NCBI GenBank assembly: GCA_001414345.1
Contig: LLCB01000159.1
Span: 62,001-126,000 of the forward strand
Source of the DNA: Hymenoscyphus infarciens
Lineage: Eukaryota; Ascomycota; Leotiomycetes; Helotiales; Helotiaceae
Direction: 5' to 3'
DNA length: 64,000 bases
The notes beneath the pieces were generated by a model that worked only from the letters and a program-made list of their open reading frames with translations, had not been told where the DNA came from and ran no database searches. Shown piece after piece: positions 23,971 through 33,760 of the stretch (position 1 is the first letter of the stretch; each line of letters starts with the position of its first letter). Made by a program: the position numbers and the translations under genes.

Positions 23971-26961
23971 TCACTCTCTTCCGTTTTGATTGGGCTCAAC
24001 GGTCCAATCTATCCCATCCAGCAAAGCGTTCAGACCCACAGAGGATTGATTGTAATCGTTGAATTGTTCGGAGCCGTCGCTAGCTGGATTCTCCCATCCG
24101 TTGGGCGGAGCAAGATATCCCACGCTCGGAAACCATGATTTTTCAGAATTCTGCTCAGCTTGACGAAACGGGAACTGCATTGTACTGCTGCTATCTCTTG
24201 GTACGTCGGGCTGTGAAAGTTCTTTGGAGAAAGGACATGAAGCATCCCCGGGAGTCGCGCCTCGAGGGCACGAGGCTGAAGCGAGGTCTCGAAGCTGCAG
24301 CATCGGTGTGAATTGTGGGACAAAAGGCTTGATGGGTGGTGTGTCTTGCTTGCTGGAGGCATATTCAACCGATTGGACATTCCAAAAACGTACATTGTCG
24401 GGGTGAGTATTCAATTTCAAAGCATTATCCGCAGTGAACATCGATTCCACCAGGGGCTCCTTCCATATTGAAGACTTTCTAGAGAAAGCTGCCATTTCAT
24501 CAACAGTCATTGGTCGTCCATTGCGTGAGGCAAGCATCCCGTTCATTGGTATGCTTGGAACCCCACCATGAACATCTTCTGCCACTCGATAGGTATAAGG
24601 TCTATTATTGGCCTCTATCCCACTTGCCTCAATATCGAGCTCTAACTGAGCAGTGAAATGCTTGGTAATGTTGTGTTTCTTCCCTATTGCGTTCATAGCG
24701 GACAGAATAAAATGGAGATCGAATGTGCTTTGGGGACTTGGTTCTTCGTTTGTGGCATTGTGGAGGCAAACCCCCGCGGCGACGTATAAACAAAAGCCCG
24801 CCCAGCTATGTATCTACGTTTTTCGTTAGCGTTTTCGGATATAATTTGAAAATAGACTAACAAGTGAAGCATCTACGTGACTGATTAGACGCATTATATT
24901 AGCAATTTCCTGGGCCGCAGTAAGACTTCTTCTTCTGCTTTGCCGGACAACCTCAGGGTCAAGATCATGACGCTCTGCTGTGAGGATGGCAGCCTGATGA
25001 AGGCAAATTATGGACGCATGGATACTGCAGTATATTAGCCATGATTTCCCCTTCAAAAGAGGGGCGGGAGCCGGGAGGATTATATTCCTCCCAGTTACCC
25101 GAAAAAGGGGCTCGGAAGAAGGGGGAAATTTTGTGTACTTACTTCATGTGAAGGAAGACAACATTCATATCTCGGCGACCACCCGGCATTCGTAGATTTT
25201 CAGGTAAAAACATGAAAGTATTAGACAAAACATTATCCATTTTCCTGTGTCTCTTCCAATATTCGCCTTCTGCTATGTCTTCGGGGTGTTCATTCCCACC
25301 ACTCTGATGCAAATGTTGAAAGTTGTGACCAAAAAGTGTGGCCGATAATATCACACCCCCAAAAGGAGTTATGTGTGGGGCACCATTGGGAGTTAAAGCA
25401 TCTGCGAGAGAGACAGAGCTTTGTGGAATACCCATTTCGAAAGACTCGTCCGAACAAGGAAGGTTAGTATGTATCTGAGCAGGCGTGAGTAGGGTGGTTT
25501 TAGAAGGGGCGGGGCGGTAGACCAACTTCTTCTTCATTAATTATCATGGGCCAGCCAGTCCCTGAGCTTGCCCAACGATCTCCATAGAACGCTCCCCAAA
25601 AAGTTCGCCGTCTTTCTTCCTTTTCAATCCAGTCACGGGGTGGTGGTAGAATCTGCTTGGTATCTGATGCATCACCATCTAGACGATGCAAGCCTAACAT
25701 GTGCACCATTCTCACCATTCGTCCCGTGCTCATCCACGAACGAGAAAAGTATGTTTTTTTGGCTTCATAGTGTGCTATCAGGCCCCAGGTTTGGGCGTGA
25801 TACAAGCTCACGAACGTCTCCCCATAGCCCTATGTGGGGTAAGCAGGGTCGCCGAGAACACAGCGTCACCACCCACCTTCATTTCAGCAGCCTCGACATA
25901 TTTCCTAGCTCGCTTATAAAATATCTCTTCGTAATTGTCGTACTTGTCTGTTAGAGCAGCAGCTGTTGCCCAAACAGCATAGCGTAAACAGATTGGTGGG
26001 CGCATGTGAGGGGCCCTATCAAAAGAAGCAAAATATCGGTACTTGTGCATCATTGGAATACTTGGATGATATCTAGCAAAGTATATTTCATGACTGCATA
26101 TATTGTGTTAGTGAAAAAGGAGAAAATGGGACAAGTACAAATTGTGTCTACTGGCATGAGACTCGAGGGAATGAACGGTACAACTTTGATCAGTTCTCAC
26201 CTGGATAACTGTTGTGTACTTTACACCCTTGATATTGGACTGTGGAATGCAACCCAAAACTTGGTGTACGAGGCAAGCAAATAGGACTTTGGAAAAGGGC
26301 ATGGTAGGCACCGAAGACATACAGTTCATCTATTATGTATGCCGGCGGCAGAGGTTCATCCAAGCCTAAGCTTATGAGTTCTTGGGGCACAGCAGGCGGA
26401 GCTGGCGGAGCTGGCGGGGTAGGCTGTGGTCTGTATTCGAATTGTTCGGCATGAAAGGAAGCGTCGAGCACCGCGTCTCCGATGTCCAAATCCAAATCCA
26501 AATCCAAATCCAAATCTTTGGCAATAGAATTCCAATCGGTCTCTACGTTGGGCGCCGAGGCAACGGGCATTTTCTTCTGCTGTGCGTTGACCTCGGAGAC
26601 AAGCCTGGTCTCTACTTGTGCTGGTCTTTGTAAATTTCTGACTCCCTCTTCCAGTTTTGCAGCATCTCTTACCAAGTCTAGCCTCCAGCTCTTTCATGTT
26701 CCGCCTTTTCGAACCCGGATTTCTCCTCCGCTCGGGATATTCGCACTCGTGCCCTAGACGTGTACAGGTTGCACATTGTGGTTTGATTCGGTCACAACGC
26801 AGCTTTCTTTTCCGGCACGATACACAAGAAATTGTTTTCTCTGGAGGCTTTGTTTCCGTGCCAGCGCCTAGGCCTGCAGGCGACGACTCCGCATTGGTGA
26901 TAGAAGCTGGTTCAGCAACCACGGCGCTTGGCGAATTGGAGGAGGTATTGGGGTTCGACAT
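23971..26961 (-). CDS. Zn2Cys6 fungal-specific transcription factor
   Basis: Seven exons: 26961-26673, 26620-26323, 26093-25877, 25829-25527, 25474-25143, 25024-24862 and 24813-23971, all in phase, giving 814 residues. The Zn2Cys6 cluster lies at residues 46-73 (Cys 46, 49, 56, 63, 66, 73), followed by a basic linker and the short coiled coil MKELEARLAQVETRLVSEV. A DL repeat (about DLDLDLDLDLD) comes from a tandem hexamer at about 26489-26518, then a PAPPAPPA stretch. The fungal_trans middle-homology domain runs through exons 3-6 (YFARYHPSIPMMHK, RMVRMVHMLGLHRLD, EERRRTFWGAFYGDRW). The exon 1/2 acceptor could be 6 bp further on, without a frame change. Intron 2 is unusually long (229 bp). Its target genes are unknown; the neighbouring hydrolase and ATPase are candidates. 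Confidence 0.85.
26489..26518. repeat. Coding hexanucleotide tandem repeat (caaatc)n
   Basis: About five copies of caaatc lie inside exon 2 of the Zn2Cys6 gene and, on its strand, encode alternating Asp-Leu. Being a multiple of three, copy-number changes alter protein length without frameshift. Confidence 0.8.
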
Positions 26962-28502
26962 GGGAATGCGCCTTCTCGCTATACACTATAGTGCTTTGGG
27001 GATTTGGACGGAGAGGAGGAGGGAGAATTCAACATCGGAATATCGAATGCGTAGTCTCGCGCCGCGCGCCGCTTGGGATTGTAAATATAATTGTTAAGGT
27101 TTGTTTCAAGCCGGGTGGTTAACTGACTTTTAATTTTGGGCCTGAATCTTCATCATGTGTGGTCTCTAAAGCCACCGTAAAAAGTGGAGGTGAAGGCTAG
27201 CCTTCTGCTCAAGGTTCTCAGCCTTACCGCCTCTAGGCTCTCTCAGCCTTACACGTGACTTTCAAATCTCACCAATGATTATTCTCCATATTTTTGCCGT
27301 GGCAGGCAAGGCTGAACCGGAGTTTGTTACCTCCGTGTGGCTCGTGGCACCGCACTGCAACCACACACGACTTCCGCTCACACTCAACATCCGCCGGCGG
27401 TCCCTTAGGTTCTTCAACAACACCATGCACCAGATGCAACATCAATCACTGGAGACCCCCTCCGACATCGACATGTTGCCTACCTATACTCAGTGCTGCT
27501 CTAGCACTGGCTATCGCCAAGGCATCTGCATCTTTCGCCTCCTGTGCCCGCCCTCTATATGCACTCCACTCAATCCCTTGGCGCAAAACCGCCACATCAA
27601 TTCTGTCGTACTGGATTCGTCCCTTTCAGATTCTTCTCCCTCCGAGAACCTTGCTCAAGTAATTTGCGGGTGGTCATATGTGGGAGGCCGTCCCTTTTCT
27701 TCACCATGTACATTACTACATACCTGCTCGTCGGGTCCAGTTCGAGTAGCTTTGATGCCATCTGTCACACGACTCTTGTAACCAAGCTCAGTTGAGTTGT
27801 GATGAATTAAAATTGCAAACTGGGACGTGTATTCTGGCTAACACGATATAGATGGAAATGTTTCTTGTGGGAACTACAAGTCATATTCTCACATCTTCTA
27901 GAAATCATGAGCTGGTTTCTTTCACCTTTGCCAGCAGGCTACAGCTGCCAAAAGGTTGCTGTCATTTTTGGTGGGACGAGGCTTGCTGGCGGACATCTCA
28001 AGCGCAGTCAATGCAAGAACCCCTTGTATCACCATTTGCCTGACTGTATAGCGATGCTGGGATCCTCATCGAGGGTATTATATCGATGGCCAACATTTCC
28101 AGAAAAATCACCTGCGCTTGCATCTTTCTATGGCCTAGCACCCGCTTCCCAATCAAAAAAGAGGGTCTGAAAACTCAGTCCCCAATCGTTACTCTACAGA
28201 GAGGGGGGACAGAGCAATCAATTATTGACTCACCGCGCAAGTGGCAGAATGCATTCGATGCTGCTACCTCGTGAGTCGATGCTGTCACTTGTCCCAGAAC
28301 TCTGTGTGTATACCTTCACTAGAACGGTGAGTAAAAATCTTTCCCTTGTCCTTCCATAATTTGGGCTATATGTACTCCTTCGAAGTTGGAGGAACCCTCA
28401 TTATCTTGTCAAAAAGATTTACACTCCTGTCCAATATTTCAGTCTTGGTTTTCTCCATTGTCCGCAAAATAAAAAACGACAACTTTCCCTTCCAATTACG
28501 TT
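26962..28502. promoter_or_regulatory. Divergent promoter region between Zn2Cys6 factor and P1B ATPase
   Basis: This 1.54-kb stretch separates two divergent starts. Frames of 168 and 122 codons at 27275-27781 are Cys/Pro/His-rich translations without domains and were not accepted. No metal-response or other regulator site can be named with confidence. No transposon ends were found. Confidence 0.4.
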
Positions 28503-31232
28503 ATGTGTTCAAATAGCGAGCCCTCATGCGAGTATCATCCTCCACGACCAATTCCGTCAGCCAAACGAAGACTCTGGCCTTTCAAACGGTCCAAATGCTT
28601 TTCGCATATTTCACACGATCACCACCGAAAAGACGATTCTGCCGAAAGCACACTGAGCGATTGTTCTGGGAAGAATTGCTGTAATGGAAAGAACCCGTGC
28701 ATTTTTGATTCACTGGCTACTGCAGAATCTTCACATCTCTTTGATGCTATCAGCTCAGCTCAAACCCTGCCTATTACCGACGTCGATGATCGCCAGTTTC
28801 AGCACCGGCATATACTCTTAGAAGTAGATGTCAAGGTCTGCTGTGGAGGGTGCGGGTCACTGAACAAACTCCCCAATCTCTTAGGCGCCTTTCCGGAAAT
28901 CTCGAATCTAAAGATTCACCATAAATATTCACAGGTGGAGTTTGATCTAGACGAATCGCCAGCACTCAACAAAGAAAACCTACGCGAGGTTCTTCGCCGG
29001 CGGACACCCGAGTACGGGTTTAAAATCATTCCATTTGGACCTGAATTGGAACTGATAGTGGATGGTAACCCCACGGGATATCTCAAAGGATATCCAAATG
29101 GGATCACAGGGGTTACTGAGACTGGGAAGAATAATATTTGTGTAAATTATGAACCAGAAGTTATTGGGGCAAGAAAACTTTTTTCTCATCCATTTTTTCG
29201 AAACCCACGCCTTGCGCCACCCTCACCACCTTCTCAAATATCCAAAGAAAAATCAAAGTTACGCGACTTGACGCTACTCACATTTCTTTCGACCGTTTTT
29301 ACAACGCCTGTTCTCATCTTAGCCTACGCAGAGTACATTATATCGGACGGATTACTCCGTGGAGCGATTGAATTGACTTTGGCAACACTCGTCCAATTTG
29401 GTATTGGGGGCTTCTTTTACAAGTCCGCTTACAACGATCTCCGCTCCACAGGCAAACCAGGAATGGATATGCTTGTTGTTCTTTCGACTACCACCGCTTA
29501 CATATGTTCGCTAACCTCCTACATTTTTACGGCCTTGAACCATCTTTTTCCCTTGGGGCCATTTTTCGAGGTCAGCACACTGTTGGTCACTCTTATCATG
29601 GCTGGCAAAGCCCTTAGTGCATTTGCACATCAGAAAGCCTTGGAATCGATATCCATGGAGTCCCTCCAACCTTCACTAGCAAACGTCATTATTGATGCGA
29701 AAACAAAGAACGAAGTATCGCCCCTGGATGTACGTCTGCTGGAATATGACGACGTGTTTGTAGTTCAGCCGAGTGAGACTATAATCACTGATGGCTTTGT
29801 GGTTTTTGGAGAATCAGATATCGACGAGTCGATGATAACCGGGGAATCCGTATTGGTTCACAAAACAAAAAATTCGGAGGTCTTCGCAGGTTCAGTAAAT
29901 CACTCCGGAATCCTAAAGGTCCAGGTTTCTCATTTGGTCCACGAAAATACCATCAAAGTCATTGGTAGCATGGTTGATGAAGCAAAATCATCAAAATCCA
30001 AAATGCAAGATACTGCAGATCTCGTCGCTGGGCATTTCGTTTCCGTTATTCTGGCTATCGCCTTATCGGTGTTCACGATTTGGTCAATTGTTGGTGTCCT
30101 GGTACAAAAGAAAGCTGTGGCAGATTCATGCTTCATGGCGGCTTCATTTGCTATTACCACACTTGTTGTTTCTTGCCCTTGTGCCATCGGCCTGGCGGTT
30201 CCCATGGTTGTCGCTATTGTGGGAGGCGTTGGGGCGAAACACGGGTTAATTCTCAAAACGTCCCAGACCATGGAGATCGCGCGGAAAACCTCGCATGTCG
30301 TATTTGACAAAACCGGCACTTTAACGGAGGAAAAGCTCTCTGTCGCCTTTGAGGAATACCCGAAAGAAGAATCCGATCAGATCGCCTCTATTATACTCGC
30401 GACTTCTATGGTCAGCAAGCATCCTACAAGCATCGCACTTGCCTCATATTTTAGCAGAGGCGCCGTCAATCATATACAATTAGAATCTGCAACTTTCATT
30501 CCAGGCAAGGGCGTGGAAGCGAAAATGGGTGAATCATTAGTTCGCGTGGGGAACCCATACTGGCTGGGTGTTGAATCTTCCCCTGCCGTGTACGAGGCAT
30601 TGCGCCGCAACCTGACAATATTATGTGTCACCAAGAATGATCAACTGCTGGCAACATTTGGGCTTCAGGGCCAACTTCGAACCGACGCACTGCAAATGAT
30701 CAAAGAGTTGGAACGGCGGTCTATTTCCGTTTCGCTCATCAGCGGTGACAACGACCCAGCCGTTCAAGCGCTAGCTTCGCAAGCTGGCATACCACCCCAC
30801 TGCACACGATCTCGATGTAGCCCGAGTGGAAAAAGAGACTATGTCGAGGACCTACTCCAGAAAAACAAGGACAACGTCGTCCTCTTTTGTGGCGACGGAA
30901 CCAACGATGCTATTGCATTAGCCCAGGCTACCATAGGGGTTCACATGAGTGGTGGTACTGGGATTGCTCAAGATGCGGCGGATGTCGTACTGATGCGTCC
31001 TTCTCTTTTGAGCATCATCACGTTGATAGATTTATCGAGGGCCTTTCATAAACGTGTACTTTTCAACTTTATTTGGTGTTTTGTTTATAATATATTTGCG
31101 GTTTTGCTGGCGGCGGGGGTGTTTCTTACGTTTCGTGTTAGTATACCGCCGCAGTATGCAGGGTTGGGGGAGGTTATAAGTGTGTTGCCTGTTATTGTTG
31201 TCGCAGTTTCGTTGAGGTGGAGTAGGCTTTAG
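28503..31232 (+). CDS. P1B-type heavy-metal (copper) transporting ATPase
   Basis: A single 909-codon exon. The first 100 residues are Cys-rich (SDCSGKNCCNGKNPC). A heavy-metal-associated-like domain follows with VKVCCGGCGSL, a CCGGC in place of the normal GMTCxxC. Membrane helices begin near residue 260. The actuator has TGES (446-449); the ion-binding CPC is in SCPCAIGLAVP (about 557-567); the phosphorylated Asp is in DKTGTLT (602-608); the nucleotide-binding HP pair is at 640-641 (SKHPTS); and GDGTND is at 797-802. This set defines a P1B-1 Cu(I)-type exporter, resembling the filamentous-fungal CrpA group that gives copper tolerance, rather than Ccc2. That assignment is inference from the CPC motif and the odd N-terminus. 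It is unusual here in having no intron. It is divergent from the Zn2Cys6 gene. Confidence 0.93.
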   Translation: MCSNSEPSCEYHPPRPIPSAKRRLWPFKRSKCFSHISHDHHRKDDSAESTLSDCSGKNCCNGKNPCIFDSLATAESSHLFDAISSAQTLPITDVDDRQFQHRHILLEVDVKVCCGGCGSLNKLPNLLGAFPEISNLKIHHKYSQVEFDLDESPALNKENLREVLRRRTPEYGFKIIPFGPELELIVDGNPTGYLKGYPNGITGVTETGKNNICVNYEPEVIGARKLFSHPFFRNPRLAPPSPPSQISKEKSKLRDLTLLTFLSTVFTTPVLILAYAEYIISDGLLRGAIELTLATLVQFGIGGFFYKSAYNDLRSTGKPGMDMLVVLSTTTAYICSLTSYIFTALNHLFPLGPFFEVSTLLVTLIMAGKALSAFAHQKALESISMESLQPSLANVIIDAKTKNEVSPLDVRLLEYDDVFVVQPSETIITDGFVVFGESDIDESMITGESVLVHKTKNSEVFAGSVNHSGILKVQVSHLVHENTIKVIGSMVDEAKSSKSKMQDTADLVAGHFVSVILAIALSVFTIWSIVGVLVQKKAVADSCFMAASFAITTLVVSCPCAIGLAVPMVVAIVGGVGAKHGLILKTSQTMEIARKTSHVVFDKTGTLTEEKLSVAFEEYPKEESDQIASIILATSMVSKHPTSIALASYFSRGAVNHIQLESATFIPGKGVEAKMGESLVRVGNPYWLGVESSPAVYEALRRNLTILCVTKNDQLLATFGLQGQLRTDALQMIKELERRSISVSLISGDNDPAVQALASQAGIPPHCTRSRCSPSGKRDYVEDLLQKNKDNVVLFCGDGTNDAIALAQATIGVHMSGGTGIAQDAADVVLMRPSLLSIITLIDLSRAFHKRVLFNFIWCFVYNIFAVLLAAGVFLTFRVSIPPQYAGLGEVISVLPVIVVAVSLRWSRL

Positions 31233-32419
31233 ACGATTATACTCTTCTTGGGGGTGGGATAGGTTTTGGTTGGTAAATATGTTGGATGGTGGTTATCTAA
31301 GGGGTATGGGTCTTCGGGAATTTTGTTCTTGGTGTTTTCGTTGGCTTTGTTTCCGCAGGATGCTGTTGGTATCTGTTTGCTTAGCGCCTGTTTTATAAAT
31401 CGTGAGCATCCCCAAGGCAAAAGTGTTTTCATAGAAGCATAGGTTGCAATTTTGTATGGAAGATATTACTTGTAGGATATGAACACGCATTGGACACATC
31501 TAGGATAAGTAAGCTAACCTAGATTTTCTCATTAGAATTAAGCTAATATCACTCTGATCACTCGTAGACGCAAAAGTTGGAAGCTACAGTCACCGACTTT
31601 GAGTTCCGACCCACCCGGCTTTTTACACCAAAAGTCAGTCTACGAGCATTATAATAGCAGCATAACTAAAAGCTTAAATAAGAAACTTTCGCTCTCGTAT
31701 AATCGCTAGAAATACTGGTTTGTCTAAATAATAGGGCCCACAGTTCACGACGGAGCCTCCTCGACCGGAGAGAACTAGACGTCTCTAATAATGGTGACAA
31801 GTACTGTTCTTGCTCCGTGGAAATGTTCATAGAGTTCGAAGAATTCAGGGGCCCGGTCCTTGTAATATTAGTAGAGCCAAACAAGGTTGGAACGGTCAAA
31901 ATTGACCTAGATCAAAATGACTTTTCAAACTTTCAGATCGCCTCTCCAACCCCTCTGTCATTAATTTCTCGCTATTCAAGAAGCTATCATCAGTACTTCA
32001 ACATCTTCTACATGACGATCCATTCCTATTCCAAGTCACCTGGTTCCAAATTCGAGTTTACCCCTTCTTGGAGTAGCTGCACCGAAGTTGCCACGGCTTC
32101 GAGGTGCGACCTAGCTTCCCTCGTTGAATCGTTATTATGTCAGTTGCGAACGCAGGGTGTCTGATTTTTTGTGGAATCTTCCGACTTCTTGAATTTGCGG
32201 GTTGTACAATGGGTGGCCCTTGAGAATTGGGCAATGGAGCCGAGTTTCTGACTGGTTATCTGGTTATCGGGACAGGGCTGGATGGTGGCGGGTTGCCGTC
32301 TAGTTGGGGGGTTTTTTGACTCGCCATTGTGTATAGGCTGAGAGCCGGGACTTTCTTTTAGGGAGGTTGATTTGTTATTTAAATGGTGGGGAATTGATAG
32401 GGGATGTATTCAAAGTTCA
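31233..32419. other. Intergenic region, no gene seen
   Basis: About 1.2 kb holding the ATPase 3' flank. Frames at 31817-32164 and on the minus strand are short and lack features. No repeat ends were found. Confidence 0.4.
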
Positions 32420-32851
32420 GGGCCTGTTTGGCTTGTGTATATCTAGGATATGCACCACTAAAAATCATGAGGTAATATAGAAATATATATCTACCAACTC
32501 GATATTTGCACCAGTGTTTGGCATGTATCTTTAAAAGTGATGTAAATCCTTCGTTTAACCACGTATATCTTGGTGTATACATAAATAGGATAAGCACTAC
32601 TAAAAAAAGACTTAGACCTCTAGAGGTGTAAATCTTTAAAAGTTTGTGTATATATTTTCCCACCTACTGATTCCACGCTACAAGGTTAAAAACTTGGGGT
32701 GTACCTAGATATACCCTACGAGCTAAACGAATACCGAAAATATTGTGAAATAAGAAGAGATATGCACTAACCTATACGAGGTCGCTTCCAAACAGTTCTG
32801 GTCATATTTCTATGTATATATTTAGAAAATATATGTGAGCCAAAAAGGCCC
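32420..32851. mobile_element. Non-autonomous DNA transposon, PIF/Harbinger-like (MITE)
   Basis: The ends form a short inverted repeat, GGGCCTGTTTGGCT on the left and, read on the other strand, GGGCCTTTTTGGCT on the right. Both are flanked by TCA (32417-32419 and 32852-32854), a 3-bp target duplication. GGGCCTGTTTGG ends with a 3-bp duplication are typical of PIF/Harbinger elements. The 432-bp interior is AT-rich, contains diverged direct repeats (tgtatatctaggatatgcac and a similar copy about 120 bp later) and no transposase frame, so it is non-autonomous. Class assignment is inference from short ends. Confidence 0.6.
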
Positions 32852-32854
32852 TCA

Positions 32855-33760
32855 GCTCTGTCTTTCCTCGGGCGGTGGACCCCTAAGATAGTTGTGTAAC
32901 TCCTGAATTTGACCCTAATTTGAGAGAAAGGCAACCATGGGGCTGAACAGTGACCAATTATAAAATGCAGCTCATTTTGAATCAGCGCATGAGTGTCTAT
33001 CGTAAACTCTGCAACCCCCACAAGATATTTTTAGCCTGTCCCGTTTGCTAGAGTGTCAGGCGATCGTGAATCGCATTGACTCAGTAGCTATAGGTTCCAA
33101 CACTTCCAGTCTGAAGCAGCTTAAAATTCTTGCTTCGATAGTCTTCGATAGTCTTCGATAGTACCCCGGATATAATTGTTACTGGAACTGCAAATTAACC
33201 TCACTTTGCATGAAGAACACAAGTTCGGGTCACGCGAGCTTTGCTTTTCAAGAAAAGAAAAGAAAAGAAAAAGGATCCCAGGTTGTTCTAATTATATTGT
33301 TCAATATGACGGAATAAGACTATCCACGTTCGGATGAACTATAAATTTAAATCTAAACTTTATACAAGTATCTCCAATACTCTAGGATTAGTATGTAATC
33401 TATTTAATTAAGTGACTTTACGATAAATAATAAGCACCTCTCTTGAATAAAGCTAACTCTAAACTCGCTGGAAATCAATTACTATATCTATTTTGAAGTT
33501 ATTTTAGAAAATAGCGTTGATGAACCAAAAATCTGACTGTGATCTTCAGTATATTTCACAACCTCACGATGGTGGAAGTGATGCAATTGAAGGCAAGTTG
33601 CACCACTGATAAAAACCAAGTAAATGAAACAGTCTAAAATAACAAAAGTGGAAATGCCCAACCTCCCCCCTAATTTCCTAATATCATGAAGCGCTTTATC
33701 GTTAAGACATATATAACGCCCGAGAGAACAATTTTCAGTAAAGAAAATCAAGGCAAGAAA
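32855..33760. other. Intergenic region with short tandem repeats and AT-rich tract
   Basis: Holds three copies of agtcttcgat at about 33137-33165, an (AAAAG)n run at about 33248-33272, and an AT-rich stretch at about 33285-33500. No gene was seen. The last bases are the 3' flank of the regulator ending at 33761. Confidence 0.45.

Noticed and set aside
27275..27781. 168-codon frame between the regulator and the ATPase
   Set aside because: Biased composition, no domain, overlapped by two other open frames of similar quality, no splice partners.
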